DNA of 64,000 nucleotides. Source: Promicromonospora sp. Populi (GTDB lineage Bacteria > Actinomycetota > Actinomycetes > Actinomycetales > Cellulomonadaceae). Below, piece after piece: positions 27,941-36,642 of the stretch. The position numbers and the translations under genes were made by a program. A model generated the notes under the pieces. It was not told the origin of the DNA and made no database searches. It worked only from the letters and a program-made list of their open reading frames with translations. The stretch is from the NCBI RefSeq assembly GCF_041081105.1, contig NZ_CP163528.1, forward strand, positions 1,550,001 through 1,614,000, in the 5' to 3' direction. Within the stretch, counting starts at the first letter, position 1, and the number at the start of each line of letters is the position of its first letter.

Positions 27941-28027
27941 AGGCGTCAGTGTGCGTGGCTTCGCAGGTTCGCGAGCTGCACGCACTGCGTCAGCGGAAGC
28001 GCCAGGGCGCCGGCCGCGACGCGGGGG

Positions 28028-28255
28028 TCATGCGGATACGAGGGACTCCGTGTCGCGGTGCTCGCGGTCCGACTTGTAGGACTCGATCTCCGCTGCGTTG
28101 AACATGAGGTCGGCGCCGACCATGTGGTAGTCGAACTCACCGGCTTCGAGGAGATCGATGACGTGCAGCTTCGAGACTCCCAGCAGCCGCGCTGCTTCGA
28201 GCACTGTGAGGTCCTGGTGCTGCCTGGCTTCTGCTTCCAATGTGATTTCGTTCAC
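28028..28255 (-). CDS. excisionase-type helix-turn-helix protein
   Basis: A 75-residue protein. After an acidic N-terminal helix, LTVLEAARLLGVSKLHVIDLLEAGEFDYHMVGADLMFNAAEIESYK matches the pattern of the excisionase/MerR-like HTH_17 fold: a short helix-turn-helix plus a wing ending in a DNA-facing helix. Such proteins are either integrase directionality factors or antitoxin-like regulators; the acidic start favours the latter. There is no integrase nearby. The GTG start lacks a ribosome site. It is divergent from the methyltransferase gene across about 255 nt of AT-richer DNA that shows no further gene. Confidence 0.7.
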   Translation of the reverse strand: MNEITLEAEARQHQDLTVLEAARLLGVSKLHVIDLLEAGEFDYHMVGADLMFNAAEIESYKSDREHRDTESLVSA

Positions 28256-28510
28256 ACGGCAAGTGTTGCGCGTCCGGACGGCCAGAGTCCAGTCGAATCG
28301 CTGCGAGTTTCACTAATCTTTCGGTGATTCTTTTCTTCGCGAGACCCGGGGTCGAGGTAATTGATCTCGCACAGAAGGGTCGAACGAGTGAAAGCAAGGG
28401 CACTCAAGTTGTGACACGATTGGCGCCATTCGGCCGATCCAGATTGCGAATCGGCGGCTTCATGGCCAACCAGCGGATCGAGACGATCCATCGCGCGCGA
28501 GGGGGTATGG

Positions 28511-29254
28511 ATGACCGCGCTGTCGCCCGATCTCCAGTCAATTCTTGATATCAATCGCGCCGCGTACGACATGCTCGCCGGTACATACAAGGGCACTACC
28601 GAGGTCCGTCAACAGAGTGCCAAGAAATGGCTCACCCAGCGACTGCCGGAGATCACCTCCGCAGGACGTCCGACGGCACTGGACGTCGGCTGTGCGGACG
28701 GCACCCACTCCCGCGTCCTGGCCGCACTCGGATATGCCGTCACCGGCATCGACTTCTCGGCGCAGATGATCTGCGCGGCGCGTGAGCTCGCGGCCGACCC
28801 GACCCTACCGAACAAGCCGTCCCTGCTGCTCGGCGAGTTCCTGGCCGGCCGGTACGTCGACGAGGACGGGGCGGACGCACCGCTCGACGGCGCACGCTTC
28901 GACCTGGTGCTCGCCACGGCCTTCGTCCATCTCTTCCCTCCCGAGGCGGACGACGACGCCGTGCGCAAGGTGCTCAGGCATGTCGCCACCGGCGGCACCG
29001 CCCTGATCTCGACGACGGCCGCCCTGTCGAACCGGCAAGGCCTCGAGGCGAAGGCGGGAGCGGGCGGGCAGGTCGCCCGCCGCTGGCGGAACCACTACAC
29101 GCTCGAGTACTTCGTCTGGCTCGTTCGTGAGGCCGCCCGCGACGTGTACGGCGTCAGGGTCCCGGTCCAGCCCTGGGTCGTCGTCGACCCGGACGCCGAA
29201 GGAAAGGTCTGGGTCGACGTCGTCGTGACCCGGCCGGCCAGATCACGGCCCTGA
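28511..29254 (+). CDS. class I SAM-dependent methyltransferase
   Basis: A 247-residue enzyme with a Rossmann methyltransferase core: motif I ALDVGCADGTHSRVLAALG, the acidic loop GIDFSAQM and motif IV FDLVLATAFVHLF. This is the small-molecule (Methyltransf_11/25-like) type with no visible nucleic-acid-binding domain, so the substrate is unknown. GAGGGGG lies upstream of the ATG. The gene ends 20 nt from the convergent metallophosphoesterase gene, and the junction carries three near-copies of GATCACGGCCC. Confidence 0.82.
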   Translation: MTALSPDLQSILDINRAAYDMLAGTYKGTTEVRQQSAKKWLTQRLPEITSAGRPTALDVGCADGTHSRVLAALGYAVTGIDFSAQMICAARELAADPTLPNKPSLLLGEFLAGRYVDEDGADAPLDGARFDLVLATAFVHLFPPEADDDAVRKVLRHVATGGTALISTTAALSNRQGLEAKAGAGGQVARRWRNHYTLEYFVWLVREAARDVYGVRVPVQPWVVVDPDAEGKVWVDVVVTRPARSRP

Positions 29255-29274
29255 TCACGGCCCGGACCCTCTGA

Positions 29275-30021
29275 TCACGTCCCCTGGTACCCGCGGTACA
29301 CCGCGGTGCGCAGCTCGATCGCGTACGGCGCGAGTGCCGGCATCCCGAGCCTCGCGGCCGCATCGATCTCCGCCTCGATGTCGTACGGCACCCGGATGAG
29401 GTGCAGGCCGAACGGCGCCGGGTCGGGCTCGTCGACCAGGCCCTCGAGAATCGCATAGCTGGGGATCGGCTCGTCCAGCGGGTTGCCGACACTCCCGACG
29501 TTGAAGAGAGTCCTGCCGCGCTCGACCTCGACGAAGGCGTCGTGGATGTCGCCGTAGCCCACCATCGACGGTCGCGCCCCACCACCCGTCATCGGGGTGT
29601 TGGCGAACATCCCGTCGAACTCCTCGGTCGTGTGGTGCGCGTGCACCCGCACGTGCGGGCTCGTCGCGGAGGCGTGGAACAGCCTGATGTGCCGCCCGCT
29701 GATCAACAGGTCGTGGCTCAGCGGCAGCATCCGGAGCCAGTCGTGCTGGTCCTGACGCAGCTCGTCGCGCCACCAGATCATCTCCGGGGCCGACTCGTCG
29801 CTCCACACGGGTAGGTGGTCGTCCCAGTTCCCCCGGATGTTTACCTCGCACGCCTTGTCGCACCGGTCGACGACCTCACTCCCCCGCGGCCCCTTTCCGA
29901 CGAAGTCACCGAGATTGATGATCCGTTCGATCCCACGCGACTCGATATCAGCGAGCACCGCATCGAGCGCGGTGAGGTTGCCATGGACATCACTGATCAG
30001 GGCAATCCGCTCCAAAGACAC
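29275..30021 (-). CDS. YfcE/MJ0936-like metallophosphoesterase
   Basis: A 248-residue calcineurin-like phosphoesterase: RIALISDVHGNLTALDAVL, INLGDFVGKGP, RGNWDD (a Trp where many relatives have His or Cys), LFHASA and NVGSVGNPLDEP. The family hydrolyses phosphodiesters, including nucleotides. The GTG at 30021 is chosen because the fold begins four residues later. The start codon lies 32 nt inside the end of the upstream membrane-protein gene, so the two are cotranscribed and probably coupled. Confidence 0.82.
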   Translation of the reverse strand: MSLERIALISDVHGNLTALDAVLADIESRGIERIINLGDFVGKGPRGSEVVDRCDKACEVNIRGNWDDHLPVWSDESAPEMIWWRDELRQDQHDWLRMLPLSHDLLISGRHIRLFHASATSPHVRVHAHHTTEEFDGMFANTPMTGGGARPSMVGYGDIHDAFVEVERGRTLFNVGSVGNPLDEPIPSYAILEGLVDEPDPAPFGLHLIRVPYDIEAEIDAAARLGMPALAPYAIELRTAVYRGYQGT

Positions 30022-30895
30022 GCTCTGGATAGTGCCACATCCCGATCCCCGCTCGTCCGCCTTCCTCGCCCGGCCCCAGGGCCGGCGGCCTGCGTTCGGC
30101 CGGCACCGGATGCCCCACTGCCAGAGCAAGCGAGTGCAGGACGTGCTGCAGGATCGGCGGGTTCAGATCGTCGTCGCCGTCGTACTGCTTCAGACCGATG
30201 CCCAGGCGCTCGATGGACTTCCGGTAGAGGTGGAACTCCACGTAACCAGAGGCCTCTGACGTTCCGGGATCCCGGATCGATCCGCTGTACTGGACGGTGG
30301 TCCGGTAGGTGTGGATGTTCAGCTGACCACGCCCCGCCGCGTTGATCTGAAGGGCGAGTCTTTCGAGGCGGTCGTGCGCCTGCAGCACCTGCCCGATGAA
30401 CGCCTCGTCCCGGTCGTAGTACCCGTCGATGGTCGAGGCGATCGCCGGGTGGTCCACGAGCCACCCGGGGTCGACCTTGATGACGTCGACGTCCACGCCA
30501 CGGTTGACCATCGCCCAGATCAGGTTGGGGTCGCGCGCCACGCTCGTCATGCCGAAGCCGAACACGACGACCTGATGACGCGCGGCCTTCCAGATGTCGA
30601 GCGAGGCGTTCCGGTGCTCACGGTCTGCGCTCACCCACTCGATGCCCCGGTACTGACGCAGTTCGTTCAGCAGGCGCGCCCGTTCCAGCTCGGCGTCGCG
30701 CTCGAGGCGCTGGCGGGCCGCGATGGTCTGCTCGAACAGGTAGACGACGGCGATGACAACCGTCGCGACGGCCGTGCACCAGACGATCGGGATCGTCACG
30801 CTGCGCGGCATCACATCGGGAATGAAGGTGAGAGCGAGGTTCGACATCGCACCGAGTGCGACGACCAGGAGACTTCCCCGAGCCCAGTTCTGCAT
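29990..30895 (-). CDS. membrane-anchored protein of unknown function
   Basis: A 301-residue protein with two N-terminal membrane helices (about 7-27 and 34-57), a short coiled-coil (QRLERDAELERARLLNELRQYRG) and a soluble C-terminal domain. The latter, from DIWKAARHQVVVFGFGMTSVARD, has alternating strands and helices and resembles phospholipase-D-like or DUF5919-type sensor folds without an HKD catalytic motif (tentative). GGGGGTGG precedes the ATG. Its last 32 nt overlap the metallophosphoesterase start. The 110 nt upstream are AT-rich and contain TTGACC-type -35 candidates (30968-30963). Function unknown. Confidence 0.7.
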   Translation of the reverse strand: MQNWARGSLLVVALGAMSNLALTFIPDVMPRSVTIPIVWCTAVATVVIAVVYLFEQTIAARQRLERDAELERARLLNELRQYRGIEWVSADREHRNASLDIWKAARHQVVVFGFGMTSVARDPNLIWAMVNRGVDVDVIKVDPGWLVDHPAIASTIDGYYDRDEAFIGQVLQAHDRLERLALQINAAGRGQLNIHTYRTTVQYSGSIRDPGTSEASGYVEFHLYRKSIERLGIGLKQYDGDDDLNPPILQHVLHSLALAVGHPVPAERRPPALGPGEEGGRAGIGMWHYPERVFGADCPDQ

Positions 30896-31005
30896 GTCGA
30901 CCACCCCCAGGATCCGCGCACAACGACCTGGTTCCAGTGATTCGATGCTAAGTCAACAAATTGGTCAAGTCCAGATATTAACGAAACATCAGTTATGCAA
31001 AGCGA

Positions 31006-33516
31006 TCAATCGACGCCGAGCGCCCCCGCCTCCGCCCTGGCCTCTCGCGCCTCGTCGAACCGTTCCTGGTCGTGCAGCAGGAGCGCCAGCTTCCTCAGGC
31101 GCCCCGCCAGCCGCTCCCGGTACACCCCGGGGTGCTCGACGGCGAGCTCCCGCAGGAGCGTGACCGCCTCGCCGGCCGGCAGCGTCGCCTCGTCGCCGAG
31201 CTTGAGGACGGAGAGGATCGAGGTGAGGTTCTCCAGGGACTGCACCAGCCGGGGGCGGTGGCGGGGGTCGGAGCGGACCAGCTCGCGCCAGGTCCGGGTC
31301 GCCTCGCGCTCGGCGTCGAGGGCGTCCTGCGGCCGGTCCAGCCGGGAGCAGGTGACACCGAGGTCGGACAGCGCCTCGGCGAGCTCCGCGGTGTACTGCC
31401 CCGGACGGTCGGCCGCGAGCCGGCGTCGCACGCCGACCGCCTCCTGCTGCAGGTCGAGGCCCTCCTCCCACCGGCCGAGGGCCGAGAGCTGCGTGCCCAG
31501 CGCCTGGAGCGATTCCGCGAGTCCTGCCAGGTACCGGCCCGGGTTCTCCTGGGCGGTCCGCCGCCGGATCCGGACGGCCTCGTCGATGTACCCCACCGCC
31601 TCTTCGGTGCGGCCCTGATCGGCAAGCACGCTGCCCATGACCTGCAGCGAGCTGCCCAGGCTGCAGATGTGCTCGTCCGGATCGGCGGCGGCCAGGCGCC
31701 GTCGGACCTCCAGCGACTCCTCGGCCGGCTCCAGCGCCTCCGCGCCCCGGCCGAGCTCCAGCAACCGCCGGGCCACGTTGAGCTGGGACCGGGCCAGCCC
31801 CGAGGAGAACCGGACCGGGTTTGCCTCCGCGAGCCTCCGCCAGAGCCCTACCGCCTCCCGGCCGGGGCCGAGCGCAGCCAGTGGCTGCCCCAGCTCGGCC
31901 AGGGTCACGGCCAGGTTCGACAGCGCCATCGTCAGGTCGAGGGTGACAACGCCCGGGTGGTCCGCCTCGACGAGCCGCAGCAGGTCCACCGCCTCCGCCT
32001 CGCAGCGCAGCGCGTCCCAGGGGCGCCCCTGGTCGGAGCAGGCGGTGCCGAGGGTGACGAGCAGCGCGGCCAGCCGGGATCGGTACCGCTGCGGGTCCGC
32101 CTCGGCGAGCTCGCCCAGCAGCACGACGGCGGGCCCCACGTACCGTTCGGCGTCGGCCGCGCGGCCCACGTCGACGAGCGCCACCCCGACGTCGCGCAGG
32201 GCCTCGGCGCGCCACGCCGGGTCGTCCTCCGGCGTCACCGCGAGCGTGCGCAGGGCAACCTCTACGCGCAGCTCGCCGAGCGCGAGCGACGGGTGGGGCA
32301 GCACTCCGGAGACCGAGCGCAGGGCGTCGTAGTCGTCGGGGAGGGCGGCGACCGCAGCGCCGAGCTGGTCGAGCGCGGGGCTCAGGCCCTCGGACCGTCC
32401 GGCGAGCCGTTCGACGACCATCGCGGCCGCGCGCTGCGCGGCCCGCCGGGCAAACGCCGTGCTCGCCCCCGACAGGCACGCCCCAAGCAGCCCCGGGATG
32501 TCCGTGAGCTCGGCCAGCAGGTGCGGGTCCACCAGCCGCCCGGGCAGGGCCCGGTGCGGATCCAGGTCCAGCAGCCACTGCCCGACGGCGGCTGCCGCAC
32601 CCGGCTGCACCCCCGGTACGACGGCGGCGACGCGGCTCACGAGGTTCTGGGCGGCGTCCGGGGTCCGCACCCCCGTCAGCGTCGCCGCGGCGACCAGAGC
32701 GTCGACGGCCTCCGGCAGGAAACCGGCCTCGCCGAGCACACCGGCCTCCTCAGCACTGCGGAACCAGGTCCAGCGCTCGTGCTCAAGAAGCTCGTCGAGG
32801 GCGTCGGACACGTCGACCGGCAGCACGTCCTGCGCATCTGGTGCCTGCGCGCGCAGGACGGCGCAGAGCGCCGCGGCCTGCAGGTCCAGCATCGGGGTCC
32901 CGCCCGCCTGCGCGGCGACCGCGACCTGCGGCACGGGGAGGCCGAGCGCCAGCGCGTACGGCTCCACGAAGGCCGCCACGAGCCGCCCGTCCACCTGCCC
33001 GGGCAGCACCTCGGCCCCGAGGTCCTCCCCCGTGCGCGCCGGTTCGAGCAGCGCCCGGGCCGCCAGGCTCGTCGTGGTGAGCCGGTTGAACCACTGCCCC
33101 GCACCGAGGGACACCAGCAGCACACGCAGCGCGCCGTTCCGGCCGCGCGCGGCGGACCGCAGCAGCTCCGCGAGCGCTGAGCCGCGCGTCTCGGCGCCGT
33201 CGACGATCAGGAGTGCGGGGGCGCCGTCGGGCACCATGGCCAGGGCGGCGTGCTCCGCGCCGTCGGGCACGTTCAGGCAGGTCCAGCCGGCGCGCGCCAT
33301 GGCGTACGCGGCCTCGCGGGCCAGCCGCGTCTTGCCGACGCCGCGCGCGCCGCTGACGAGGCGTACCGCGACGGTGTCGGGTCCGTTGCACCACTCGACG
33401 AGCGATGCCAGCTCGGCGGTGCGTCCGAGGAACGGAACGATGCGTCGTTCCGGGGCGAGCAGCCGTCCTGGCGAGACAAGACGAGCGACCGCCGCGCCGG
33501 GTTGTGACGTCAGCAT
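31006..33516 (-). CDS. STAND-like NTPase with tetratricopeptide-type repeats
   Basis: An 836-residue protein. The N-terminus holds a P-loop NTPase: FLGRTAEL (NB-ARC/AAA entry), Walker A GARGVGKTRLA and Walker B-like ALLIVDGAE. A helical winged region follows to about 330. From about 400 to the end there are helical repeats of roughly 45-50 residues with motifs such as ALxxLGxxLxxLGRxxEALxxxxEAVxxxRxLA, i.e. TPR-like. This is the layout of STAND signalling NTPases (regulators or defence sensors), but no N-terminal effector domain is present. The ATG at 33516 is chosen; its ribosome site is poor. A phased TGCG repeat lies 80-135 nt upstream. Confidence 0.82.
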   Translation of the reverse strand: MLTSQPGAAVARLVSPGRLLAPERRIVPFLGRTAELASLVEWCNGPDTVAVRLVSGARGVGKTRLAREAAYAMARAGWTCLNVPDGAEHAALAMVPDGAPALLIVDGAETRGSALAELLRSAARGRNGALRVLLVSLGAGQWFNRLTTTSLAARALLEPARTGEDLGAEVLPGQVDGRLVAAFVEPYALALGLPVPQVAVAAQAGGTPMLDLQAAALCAVLRAQAPDAQDVLPVDVSDALDELLEHERWTWFRSAEEAGVLGEAGFLPEAVDALVAAATLTGVRTPDAAQNLVSRVAAVVPGVQPGAAAAVGQWLLDLDPHRALPGRLVDPHLLAELTDIPGLLGACLSGASTAFARRAAQRAAAMVVERLAGRSEGLSPALDQLGAAVAALPDDYDALRSVSGVLPHPSLALGELRVEVALRTLAVTPEDDPAWRAEALRDVGVALVDVGRAADAERYVGPAVVLLGELAEADPQRYRSRLAALLVTLGTACSDQGRPWDALRCEAEAVDLLRLVEADHPGVVTLDLTMALSNLAVTLAELGQPLAALGPGREAVGLWRRLAEANPVRFSSGLARSQLNVARRLLELGRGAEALEPAEESLEVRRRLAAADPDEHICSLGSSLQVMGSVLADQGRTEEAVGYIDEAVRIRRRTAQENPGRYLAGLAESLQALGTQLSALGRWEEGLDLQQEAVGVRRRLAADRPGQYTAELAEALSDLGVTCSRLDRPQDALDAEREATRTWRELVRSDPRHRPRLVQSLENLTSILSVLKLGDEATLPAGEAVTLLRELAVEHPGVYRERLAGRLRKLALLLHDQERFDEAREARAEAGALGVD

Positions 33517-33594
33517 GGACACAACTTCAGTGAACCCCAATCCCGCCTCAACGGGGTATCACACTCAAATAGGTCGCCTTTGGTGCTTTCATGG

Positions 33595-33650
33595 TGCGCG
33601 CAGATGCGCTTCAGATTGCGCAAATATGCGTAGAAGTGCGTCAGATAGCG
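33595..33650. repeat. 10-bp-phased TGCG repeat, putative regulatory site
   Basis: TGCG recurs at 33595, 33605, 33617, 33627 and 33637, with AGCG at 33647: spacings of 10, 12, 10, 10 and 10 bp, about one helical turn each, with AT-rich bases between. It straddles the stop of the SNF2 gene and lies upstream of the STAND NTPase start on the same strand, suggesting several copies of a regulator bound on one face of the DNA. Confidence 0.5.
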
Positions 33651-35863
33651 CGGCTGAGCCGTTCTTTCTCCTCGGCGAGGATGGTGCGCGACAGCGAGGC
33701 CTCGGCCGGTGCCTCGACGTCCACGGCCGACGGCGACGCGTCGGTGATCTCCGAGTGCCGGGCGAACTCCTCGAACAGGGCCGCCTTGGAGCCGAGGATC
33801 TCCATCATGCGCTGGTCGACGGAGGTCTCGACCAGGAGCCGGTGCACCTGGACCGTGCGGGTCTGGCCCATGCGGTGCGCCCGTGCCACGGCCTGCGCCT
33901 CGATGGTGGGCTTGACCTGGGGCTCGCAGAAGATGACGACGCTCGCCGCCTGCACGTTCAGCCCGACTCCCCCGGCTGTGATCTGGCTGACCAGCACCGC
34001 GGGCCCGCCGGGCTCGGACAGGGCGTCCACCATGGCCTGCCGCTCGGAGACGGGCACCGATCCGTTCAGCGGTCCCACGGCGAGATCCCCGAGGAGGTCC
34101 ATCACCTGCTCCAGCACCGACAGGAAGTAGGAGAAGACGATGACGCGGCGGCCACCGTCGACCGCCTCGGTGACAAGCTCGCGCAGGCGCACCAGCTTCG
34201 CCGACTCCTCCGCGTCGGACACCGCGAAGGCGGCCCGCCGCATCGCCATGAAGTTCCCCGCGAGCACGGCGGCGCGGTAGGCGGCGCCGTCGACCGGGCC
34301 GAACTGCTCCCACTCCTCGACCTGCACCATCTCGGGCAGCTCGGTGAGCACGTCCTCCTGGTTGCGGCGCAGGTAGGCAGGCGCGACGATCCGGCGGAAC
34401 GCCTTGGCGCCCGACAGGCCGGCGTTGGGGTCGAGCTGGCCCGCGACCTCCGGCTGGAGGTAGCCCACCATGTTCTTGAACTCGGCGACCTTGTTCTCCA
34501 TCGGGGTGCCGCTAAGGAACAGGACGCGGTCGGACCGGTCGGCCCAGCGCCGCACCTCGCGGCCGCGGATGGTCTCGGGGTTTTTCACGTAGTGCGCCTC
34601 GTCGACGACCAGGAGCGCGGGCCGCAGGTCGTAGGGCAGGTCGAGCCGGCCGAGCACCTCGAACGTCGTGATGGCGACGCCGCCGCCGTCCAGCCAGCCC
34701 GCCGCTGCCTGCTCACGGTCGTTCCCGTGCATCACCACGGCGGTCAGGTCGGAGTGCTGCTCCACCTCGCGCTTCCAGTTGGTCACCACGCTCGCCGGGC
34801 ACACCACCAGCACGTGCGTGCTGCCGGTGGCCACGAGGTGCGCGGCCACCGCGATGGACTGCATGGTCTTGCCCAGGCCCATCTCGTCACCGAGGATCGT
34901 GCGCCGCTGCACCAGCGCGTACTTGGCGCCGAACTGCTGGTAGCCACGCAGGTTGGCGCGCAGCAGGGTCCGGTCCAGCGGCTGCGCCTCGACCCGCCGC
35001 ACGACGTCGGCGGGCAGGCCGCCCTCGGCGGCCTCGTGGTCGTCACCCAGGTCCACCACCTGCGACAACAGGCCGTAGTACTCCGCGGACCGCGCCTCGA
35101 AGTCCGCCCACACCTCGGCCCCTTCGGGCGGCTGCCCGACGGCGGCGCGTACCGCGCGAGCGTCGTCCGTCAGCCGCGCACCGGCCACCTGGTCCGCGAG
35201 CGCCGAGACGGCCCTGAGCGCGGCGGCCTTGCGGTCGGCGGGCGCGACCAGCCGCCGCCAGACGCTGGTGGCGGTCCGGGCGGGCTCCAGGTGCGCGGGC
35301 ACGACGGCGGCCACGCGGCGCGCCTCGTCGAGGTGCCGGTGCCGGGCGTCGGTGGCCAGCCCGAACGCGTACAGGGTCTGGACGAGCACGGTGGCGTACG
35401 GGTCGTCGGGGTCGACGTCGATGCGGAACCGCAGGTCGGCGTCGACCTCGTCGGCGAGCTCGCGGACCGCCGAGGTAGCGAGCTTGGCGGTGCCGGCGCC
35501 GATGCCCGCCTCGACGAGCCGGTCGGTGCCCGCGACGAGGACCTGGGTGGCGCTCTTGTACCCGGCCTTCTCCAGGACGGCGACGCGCAGCTTCTTGCGC
35601 CGGTCCTCCAGGGCCGTGACACCGACCGTGCGCAGGACGGCGTGGACGCGCACCTCGCGGGTGGCCGTGTAGGCGTCGCGGACCCGCTCGCGCAGGCCGT
35701 GGTCGGCGGTGGTGAGCAGCTTGGCGTCGTCGAGCAGCGCCTGGGCCTGCTCCACTACCCGGCGGGCCGCGCGGGGCTTCCACGACCGGGGCGGGCCGGG
35801 GCGGGGCGAGCTGGCGGGGGCGTCTGCTGCGGCTGGGCTGGGGAGGGTCGTCTGCTCGGTCAT
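33641..35863 (-). CDS. SNF2-family DEAD/DEAH-like helicase
   Basis: A 740-residue SF2 ATPase. The first 320 residues are helical and include a helix-hairpin-helix-like stretch (LVEAGIGAGTAKLATSAVREL) that may bind DNA. The SNF2 core follows: LRGYQQFGAKYAL, Walker A ILGDEMGLGKTMQSI, DEAH in LLVVDEAHYVKNP, LSGTPMENK, then the helicase C domain with QITAGGVGLNVQAA and ARAHRMGQ. It probably remodels DNA-protein complexes, with no known partner. The ATG at 35863 is chosen; TACGCT ends 9 nt before it. It is upstream of, and on the same strand as, the STAND NTPase gene. Confidence 0.88.
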   Translation of the reverse strand: MTEQTTLPSPAAADAPASSPRPGPPRSWKPRAARRVVEQAQALLDDAKLLTTADHGLRERVRDAYTATREVRVHAVLRTVGVTALEDRRKKLRVAVLEKAGYKSATQVLVAGTDRLVEAGIGAGTAKLATSAVRELADEVDADLRFRIDVDPDDPYATVLVQTLYAFGLATDARHRHLDEARRVAAVVPAHLEPARTATSVWRRLVAPADRKAAALRAVSALADQVAGARLTDDARAVRAAVGQPPEGAEVWADFEARSAEYYGLLSQVVDLGDDHEAAEGGLPADVVRRVEAQPLDRTLLRANLRGYQQFGAKYALVQRRTILGDEMGLGKTMQSIAVAAHLVATGSTHVLVVCPASVVTNWKREVEQHSDLTAVVMHGNDREQAAAGWLDGGGVAITTFEVLGRLDLPYDLRPALLVVDEAHYVKNPETIRGREVRRWADRSDRVLFLSGTPMENKVAEFKNMVGYLQPEVAGQLDPNAGLSGAKAFRRIVAPAYLRRNQEDVLTELPEMVQVEEWEQFGPVDGAAYRAAVLAGNFMAMRRAAFAVSDAEESAKLVRLRELVTEAVDGGRRVIVFSYFLSVLEQVMDLLGDLAVGPLNGSVPVSERQAMVDALSEPGGPAVLVSQITAGGVGLNVQAASVVIFCEPQVKPTIEAQAVARAHRMGQTRTVQVHRLLVETSVDQRMMEILGSKAALFEEFARHSEITDASPSAVDVEAPAEASLSRTILAEEKERLSRAI

Positions 35864-35973
35864 GGCGTTGCGAGCGTACCCGGATGGTCCGACATGCCCC
35901 ATTCGCGCCGCGCGCATCTTGATCGTGCACAGTTTGCTGGTCGCTGACATCGTGCCCGGCTTATCGTGACTGC

Positions 35974-36642
35974 ATGACCAACCAGGCGAGCGACCAGCCG
36001 ACCGGCCGGCCGAGCAGGTTCGGCGGGATTCCGGTGACCACCGTCGAGGAGCTCCGCGAGATCATTCCCCCGCCCCTCGGCCCGGCCGCGGGCAAGGTGC
36101 GCACGGCCCTCCACGACCTCGACCGGCAGTGGCTGGAGGCCTCGCCGTTGTGCCTGGTCGCGACCTCGGACGCCGACGGCAACGTCGACGTCTCCCCCAA
36201 GGGCGACCCGGCCGGCTCCCTGGTGCGGGTGCTGGACGAGCACACGATCGCGATCCCCGAGCGCCCCGGCAACCGCCGCGTCGACGGGTTCCTCAACGTG
36301 CTGGCCAACCCGCACGTGGGGCTCATCTTCGTGGTCCCCGGCCGCGGGGACACGCTGCGGATCAACGGTGCGGCCCGCCTGGTGCGCGACGCGCCCTACC
36401 TCGCCGGGCTCCAGGTGCGCCGCAACGTCCCGGTGCTCGCGCTGGAGGTCGACATCAGCGAGGTCTTCTACCACTGCTCCAAGGCGTTCCTGCGCTCCAA
36501 GACCTGGGACCCCGAGGCCTGGGACCTGGAGACGGTGCCCAGCCGGGCCGTCATCTCGCACACCCTGGAGCGGCCGGAACAGACGCTCGCGCAGGTCGAG
36601 GCGTACTACGGCCCGCAGTACGCTGAGACGATCTACGGATGA
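35974..36642 (+). CDS. PPOX-class flavoprotein, MSMEG_1061 family
   Basis: A 222-residue split-barrel protein of the pyridoxamine-phosphate-oxidase superfamily. The residues LCLVATSDADGNVDVSPKGDP and the following RRVDGFLNVLANPHVGLIFVVPG are hallmarks of the MSMEG_1061 type, thought to bind FMN or F420. The later FYHCSKAFLRSKTWDP is also family-typical. The reaction is unknown. TATCGT at 35962-35967 ends 6 nt before the ATG (leaderless). Its stop overlaps the start of the next gene by 4 nt. Confidence 0.87.
   Translation: MTNQASDQPTGRPSRFGGIPVTTVEELREIIPPPLGPAAGKVRTALHDLDRQWLEASPLCLVATSDADGNVDVSPKGDPAGSLVRVLDEHTIAIPERPGNRRVDGFLNVLANPHVGLIFVVPGRGDTLRINGAARLVRDAPYLAGLQVRRNVPVLALEVDISEVFYHCSKAFLRSKTWDPEAWDLETVPSRAVISHTLERPEQTLAQVEAYYGPQYAETIYG

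Noticed and set aside
28324..28548. Possible small gene of 74 codons in the divergent region before the methyltransferase
   Set aside because: Weak codon bias, no ribosome site, no similarity, and it overlaps the methyltransferase start.
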